DNA of 64,000 nt from Marinobacter confluentis (GTDB taxonomy: Bacteria; Pseudomonadota; Gammaproteobacteria; Pseudomonadales; Oleiphilaceae): the NCBI RefSeq assembly GCF_004785685.1, contig NZ_SRPF01000004.1, positions 302,729 to 366,728 of the forward strand, read 5' to 3'. The notes beneath the pieces were generated by a model. It saw only the letters and a program-made list of their open reading frames with translations. It searched no databases and was not told where the DNA came from. Shown here in pieces: positions 61,762-64,000 of this stretch (its first letter is position 1; each line of letters opens with the position of its first letter). A program made the translations under genes and the position numbers.

Positions 61762-61987
61762 CAGATTCTGCCTGAAGGCGCTCCACCAGCCACACCTTGA
61801 TGATCGATTGGCGGGTAACGCCTATGCGCGCAGCCTCACGATCCAACGACTCGACAACCCAAGCCGGGAAATCGACGTTGATTCGCTTTTGTTCCTGATT
61901 AACGCGACGGGCAGAGGACAGATCCAGGTCATCAACAATGTCTTCCTGACCTTCCTCAAATTTTTTGTCGAAGTCTTTAGCTTTCAT
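61718..61987 (-). CDS. brnA: BrnA-type antitoxin
   Basis: 89 residues from ATG 61987 (GGAGGTTGAGCTCT upstream). Ribbon-helix-helix antitoxin: QKRINVDFPAWVVESLDREAARIGVTRQSIIKVWLVERL is the conserved BrnA C-terminal part. KKFEEGQEDIVDDLDLSSARRVNQE precedes it. It blocks BrnT and represses the operon. The tail (ANKPLNGDAAGGAH) is read from attC site 7 and is longer than usual. Confidence 0.93.
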   Translation of the reverse strand: MKAKDFDKKFEEGQEDIVDDLDLSSARRVNQEQKRINVDFPAWVVESLDREAARIGVTRQSIIKVWLVERLQAESANKPLNGDAAGGAH

Positions 61988-62240
61988 AGAGCTCAACCTC
62001 CTTCTTACGGGAACGTCTGACTGAAATCAGACGAATACGAGCATCCCTGTATGTGACGACGGCCGACCAGTGCTTGTCACCAATCTTGCCTATCAGCAAA
62101 AACCTTTGCTCATCCTCTGATTTTGCGCGGATCTCCAGCAGGTATGGATCTTTCCACAACCCCTGGGCAGCAACGAAATCAATACCGTGCTTGTCCAAGT
62201 TGGCCTGGCTTTTGGCTTCGTCGAATTCAAACTCATCCAT
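61977..62240 (-). CDS. brnT: BrnT-type RNase toxin
   Basis: 87 residues of the BrnT/DUF497 family (RelE fold): FEFDEAKSQANLDKHGIDFVAAQGLWKDP, EQRFLLIGKIGDKHWSAVVTYRDARIRLISVRRSRKKEVELYE. Ribosome-independent RNase by analogy to Brucella BrnT; the R-x-S-x-RR block near the end is part of the active site. Overlaps brnA by 11 bases. Full length. Confidence 0.95.
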   Translation of the reverse strand: MDEFEFDEAKSQANLDKHGIDFVAAQGLWKDPYLLEIRAKSEDEQRFLLIGKIGDKHWSAVVTYRDARIRLISVRRSRKKEVELYES

Positions 62241-62268
62241 GAGTACAAATTATTCCTTTTTTACTCAT
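62239..62268 (-). promoter_or_regulatory. brnTA promoter-proximal inverted repeat
   Basis: ATGAGTA (62239-62245) and TACTCAT (62262-62268) flank an A/T-rich centre just upstream of and including the brnT start codon, a likely BrnA operator. Confidence 0.55.
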
Positions 62269-62298
62269 TCCGCAATATTTGGAAGGAAGCTGTAGCTG

Positions 62299-62380
62299 CT
62301 AACGCTGAAATAAGCGGCGCCCTGAAAAGGGCGTCCGGTGGAGGCCATAGGCCGGAACGAATTTGATTGCCTTGTTAAAT
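62299..62380 (-). repeat. attC site 8
   Basis: CTAACGCTGAAATAAGCGGCG to GATTGCCTTGTTAAAT, with CCCTGAAAAGGGCGTCCGGTGG in the middle. Subfamily shared with the sites at 63081 and 63879. Confidence 0.92.
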
Positions 62381-62424
62381 AAATACCGAATCCTCTCGAT
62401 ATACGGCTTTAAGATTAATACTTA

Positions 62425-63054
62425 TTATTTCGATTCCATCTGTGTATGTAGATGCTTCGTCAGTCCTTCTAACAAGGATTGCTGAGCGGCTAGGACCCTT
62501 TGCAAACCCTCCTTATCAGAAATCGGTGCACCTCCGACAATTATCAGAGAGTGCTTTGCGTCTACGGGGAGCGTGTCACTGATAATCATAATCTCTTGGG
62601 AAGGAACTACATGTACATCACGAAAAACAGCCCACTTGTTCAAAACTCCTGCCTCACAGAACTTTATATCAACCGGTTCACCATAGACTTCCTTTAAAGC
62701 CTCAGGAAGGCTAGAGCACTCAGCGTTCAGCTCCTGCAGACTATCGACTAAGACCGGCTCGCTTTTTTGAACACTTATATTTAACTTAAAGTCAGATTCG
62801 AGGGTTGGTATGTCATAAAAGAATTCAACTTCTTTTCCAGCTACCTTATCTCTGACCTGGTTGAGAATTTCTTTATTGATGGGGCTCCCCTCGGCAAAAT
62901 TCTCGAATTCCATCTTTGATGCAGAACCAGGGCCAACCTGAACCCATCCATTTGGCAGCACTGCATTGAAGCCGAAGTAACTACTAATTTCAGTTTCTGC
63001 AAACAACGGCCCTGCGACAAAAATCAAGCAGAGCGCAAAAAATCTACTATTCAT
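62425..63054 (-). CDS. Secreted hypothetical protein (cassette)
   Basis: 209 residues from ATG 63054. Signal peptide (MNSRFFALCLIFVAGPLFAE). The mature protein starts SSYFGFNAVLPNGWVQVGPGSASKM, a pattern seen in small secreted proteins that protect or bind surfaces, and includes SDTLPVDAKHSLIIVGGAPI. Two cysteines (AECSSLP, IKFCEAG). Periplasmic. No named family. AT-richer than neighbours, consistent with a foreign cassette. Confidence 0.72.
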   Translation of the reverse strand: MNSRFFALCLIFVAGPLFAETEISSYFGFNAVLPNGWVQVGPGSASKMEFENFAEGSPINKEILNQVRDKVAGKEVEFFYDIPTLESDFKLNISVQKSEPVLVDSLQELNAECSSLPEALKEVYGEPVDIKFCEAGVLNKWAVFRDVHVVPSQEIMIISDTLPVDAKHSLIIVGGAPISDKEGLQRVLAAQQSLLEGLTKHLHTQMESK

Positions 63055-63080
63055 TCGCACTGATCCCTCATAGATCCTAT

Positions 63081-63165
63081 TTAACGCCAATATTAAGCGG
63101 CGCCCGACTACGGCGTCCGGTGGACGGCCGCCAGGCCGGGAACGAACTTGAATGACTGGTTATGT
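63081..63165 (-). repeat. attC site 9
   Basis: TTAACGCCAATATTAAGCGGCG to GAATGACTGGTTATG with CGTCCGGTGGACGGCCGCCA and GGCCGGGAACGAA. Confidence 0.92.
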
Positions 63166-63166
63166 G

Positions 63167-63514
63167 CTACCCGAAGAAACAGCCATTCTCGTCGGCATTC
63201 ACGATAGCAAAAAATTCCTCGATGGAGCGTGACTCAGGTTCTGGCTCGTACGAATGCCACTTTAAATCGCTGCGCATCCAGTAGATTTTCCAGCGTTGAG
63301 ATTTCTGGACGTAGGTAGCTTTTGCCACCGGCGACTCAATGCTCTTTGATGGTTCACGGAAATGCGGGCGAACCTCCACAATTTGTACGCTCTGGCCAGT
63401 AACCCGAACTTCTATATCAAGCTCGGGACGGATCGCGACCGGTGGACGCCGGATTTCCAGAAACTCCGAAGTAGCACGCTCAATTTTCTTTGCTTCAAAC
63501 TCGCTGAATGCCAT
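63167..63514 (-). CDS. DUF3024 family protein (cassette)
   Basis: 115 residues. Full DUF3024 domain: FSEFEAKKIERATSEFLEIRRPPVAIRPELD, VEVRPHFREP, SPVAKATYVQKSQRWKIYWMRSDLKWHSYEPEP and FFAIVNADENGCFFG at the end. Cytoplasmic, function unknown, often found in cassette arrays and as a stand-alone gene in gammaproteobacteria. Stop just before attC site 9. Confidence 0.92.
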   Translation of the reverse strand: MAFSEFEAKKIERATSEFLEIRRPPVAIRPELDIEVRVTGQSVQIVEVRPHFREPSKSIESPVAKATYVQKSQRWKIYWMRSDLKWHSYEPEPESRSIEEFFAIVNADENGCFFG

Positions 63515-63539
63515 ACGGATTCTCTATAGAAGCGCCCAC

Positions 63540-63615
63540 ATAACGCTGAGCACAGCGGCGCCACGACAGTGGCGTCCGGCGGCCGCAGGCCGCGTACTGA
63601 TGCGACTGGTTATGA
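63540..63615 (-). repeat. attC site 10
   Basis: ATAACGCTGAGCACAGCGGCG to GATGCGACTGGTTATG, a longer sister of site 1. The TTA at 63610-63612 is the stop codon of the DUF1272 gene. Confidence 0.92.
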
Positions 63616-63858
63616 ATTGGCACTGCACCCACCGGCCTTTACCACTCGTTTCGTTGTCGCCGGATATTTACTAAGCAGTAATGCAGGGCGAATGGGACGG
63701 GGCGAAAAATTGCCACCACAGTTGGGGCACTGATTACCCAACACACCAGATGCGCAAGATTCGCAGAACGTGCACTCGAATGTGCAGATTACCGCCTCAC
63801 TGGAATCCGGCGGCAAATCCTTGTCACAACACTCGCAATTGGGTCTCAATTCGAGCAT
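63610..63858 (-). CDS. DUF1272 zinc-ribbon-like protein (cassette)
   Basis: 82 residues. MLELRPNCECCDKDLPPDSSEAVICTFECTFCESCASGVLGNQCPNCGG contains four Cys pairs typical of DUF1272, probably binding zinc. The C-terminal part (NFSPRPIRPALLLSKYP) is conserved in the family. Cytoplasmic, function unknown. Its stop is supplied by attC site 10. Confidence 0.94.
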   Translation of the reverse strand: MLELRPNCECCDKDLPPDSSEAVICTFECTFCESCASGVLGNQCPNCGGNFSPRPIRPALLLSKYPATTKRVVKAGGCSANS

Positions 63859-63878
63859 AGAATCCTCCGTGCTGATTC

Positions 63879-63963
63879 ATAACGAATAGCTAAGCGGCGC
63901 CCTGACAAGGGCGTCCGGTGGACGGCCGCCAGGCCGGGAACGAATTTGAGCGACTGGTTAGGC
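63879..63963 (-). repeat. attC site 11
   Basis: ATAACGAATAGCTAAGCGGCG to GAGCGACTGGTTAGGC, with CCCTGACAAGGGCG and GGCCGCCAGGCCGGG. Confidence 0.92.
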
Positions 63964-64000
63964 GGCACCTGACCAAAATGCCTCACCCTGCGTCTCGATG
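63958..64000 (-). CDS. Next cassette gene, C-terminal end only
   Basis: Open frame entering from the right edge and reading IETQGEAFWSGAA before a TAA that lies in attC site 11. Only about 13 residues are visible; family not recognisable. The shared stop/attC arrangement matches three other cassettes here. Confidence 0.45.
   Translation of the reverse strand, partial: IETQGEAFWSGAA

Larger units (their letters stand above)
57195..64000 (-). mobile_element. Chromosomal integron cassette array (distal part)
   Basis: A run of small genes separated by attC sites of 57-85 bases with TAACG...(C/G)TTA ends and internal palindromes. Most genes and all sites read on the minus strand, so the integrase and attI must lie beyond 64000. 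Two subfamilies of attC recur: one with CGTCCGGTGGA...GGCCGGGAACGAA, another with CGTCCGGCGGCCGCAGGCC...GTACTGATGCG. About eleven cassettes are seen, three of them toxin-antitoxin modules. No integrase gene is in the window. Confidence 0.93.

Noticed and set aside
57195..63963. Repeated palindromes as tRNA or REP elements
   Set aside because: They have TAAC/GTTA ends, variable length and position one per cassette, matching attC; no acceptor or anticodon structure.
63964..64000. Integron integrase at the right edge
   Set aside because: Only the last codons of another cassette gene are visible; no integrase motifs occur in the window.

Overview
The window looks like the chromosome of a marine, lipid- or hydrocarbon-degrading gammaproteobacterium, most likely Marinobacter or a close relative. 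This rests on gene content: a FadE-type acyl-CoA dehydrogenase, fatty-acid oxidation and acyl-CoA dehydrogenase clusters, a DUF411 copper protein, full-length PntAB, RNase II, a RhlE-like helicase, and a long cassette array. No rRNA, tRNA or CRISPR was found, and the species assignment is inference.

Layout. 1-3.0 kb: copper export (CopA, cut by the window edge), a 39-residue His-tailed membrane peptide and a DUF411 protein. 3.1-20.4 kb: housekeeping and metabolic genes (RNase II, YihG-like acyltransferase, hydrolases, thiol peroxidase, MATE and DMT transporters, a Nudix/metallo-beta-lactamase fusion, PatB-like lyase, AEC carrier, chemoreceptor). 20.6-28.8 kb: FadE, an ABC importer of the nitrate/sulfonate/taurine class, a LysR regulator, a DMT permease and a His-rich secreted protein. 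29.0-32.6 kb: RluF-MarC-ChaC and a TetR gene. 32.7-39.8 kb: beta-oxidation, with an enoyl-CoA hydratase/3-hydroxyacyl-CoA dehydrogenase and a thiolase behind two palindromic operators, then two acyl-CoA dehydrogenases and an SDR. 39.9-51.9 kb: LuxR regulator and ELWxxDGT-repeat lipoprotein, pntAB, patatin, membrane proteins, an old yellow enzyme divergent from an HxlR regulator, and a DEAD-box helicase. 52.3-56.9 kb: MltF overlapping a GluR0-like ligand-gated potassium channel, then an alternative oxidase paired with a Baeyer-Villiger-type monooxygenase.

57.2-64.0 kb is the distal part of a chromosomal integron cassette array read on the minus strand. It has eleven attC sites (one split, one decayed), three toxin-antitoxin modules, two acetyltransferases and several small hypothetical genes. 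No integrase lies in the window; it should be beyond the right edge. An IS110-family element sits exactly in the crossover core of one attC, and its upstream noncoding region looks like a bridge RNA gene.

The most unusual feature is a family of five interspersed hairpin elements (7557, 12169, 27318, 36230 and 36435). Each has a conserved core of about 57 bp, with two small GGA-loop hairpins resembling CsrA/RsmA sites, inside a long perfect or near-perfect inverted repeat. The inverted-repeat sequence differs completely from copy to copy. Cores are conserved while arms are locus-specific yet self-complementary, which ordinary duplication does not explain.
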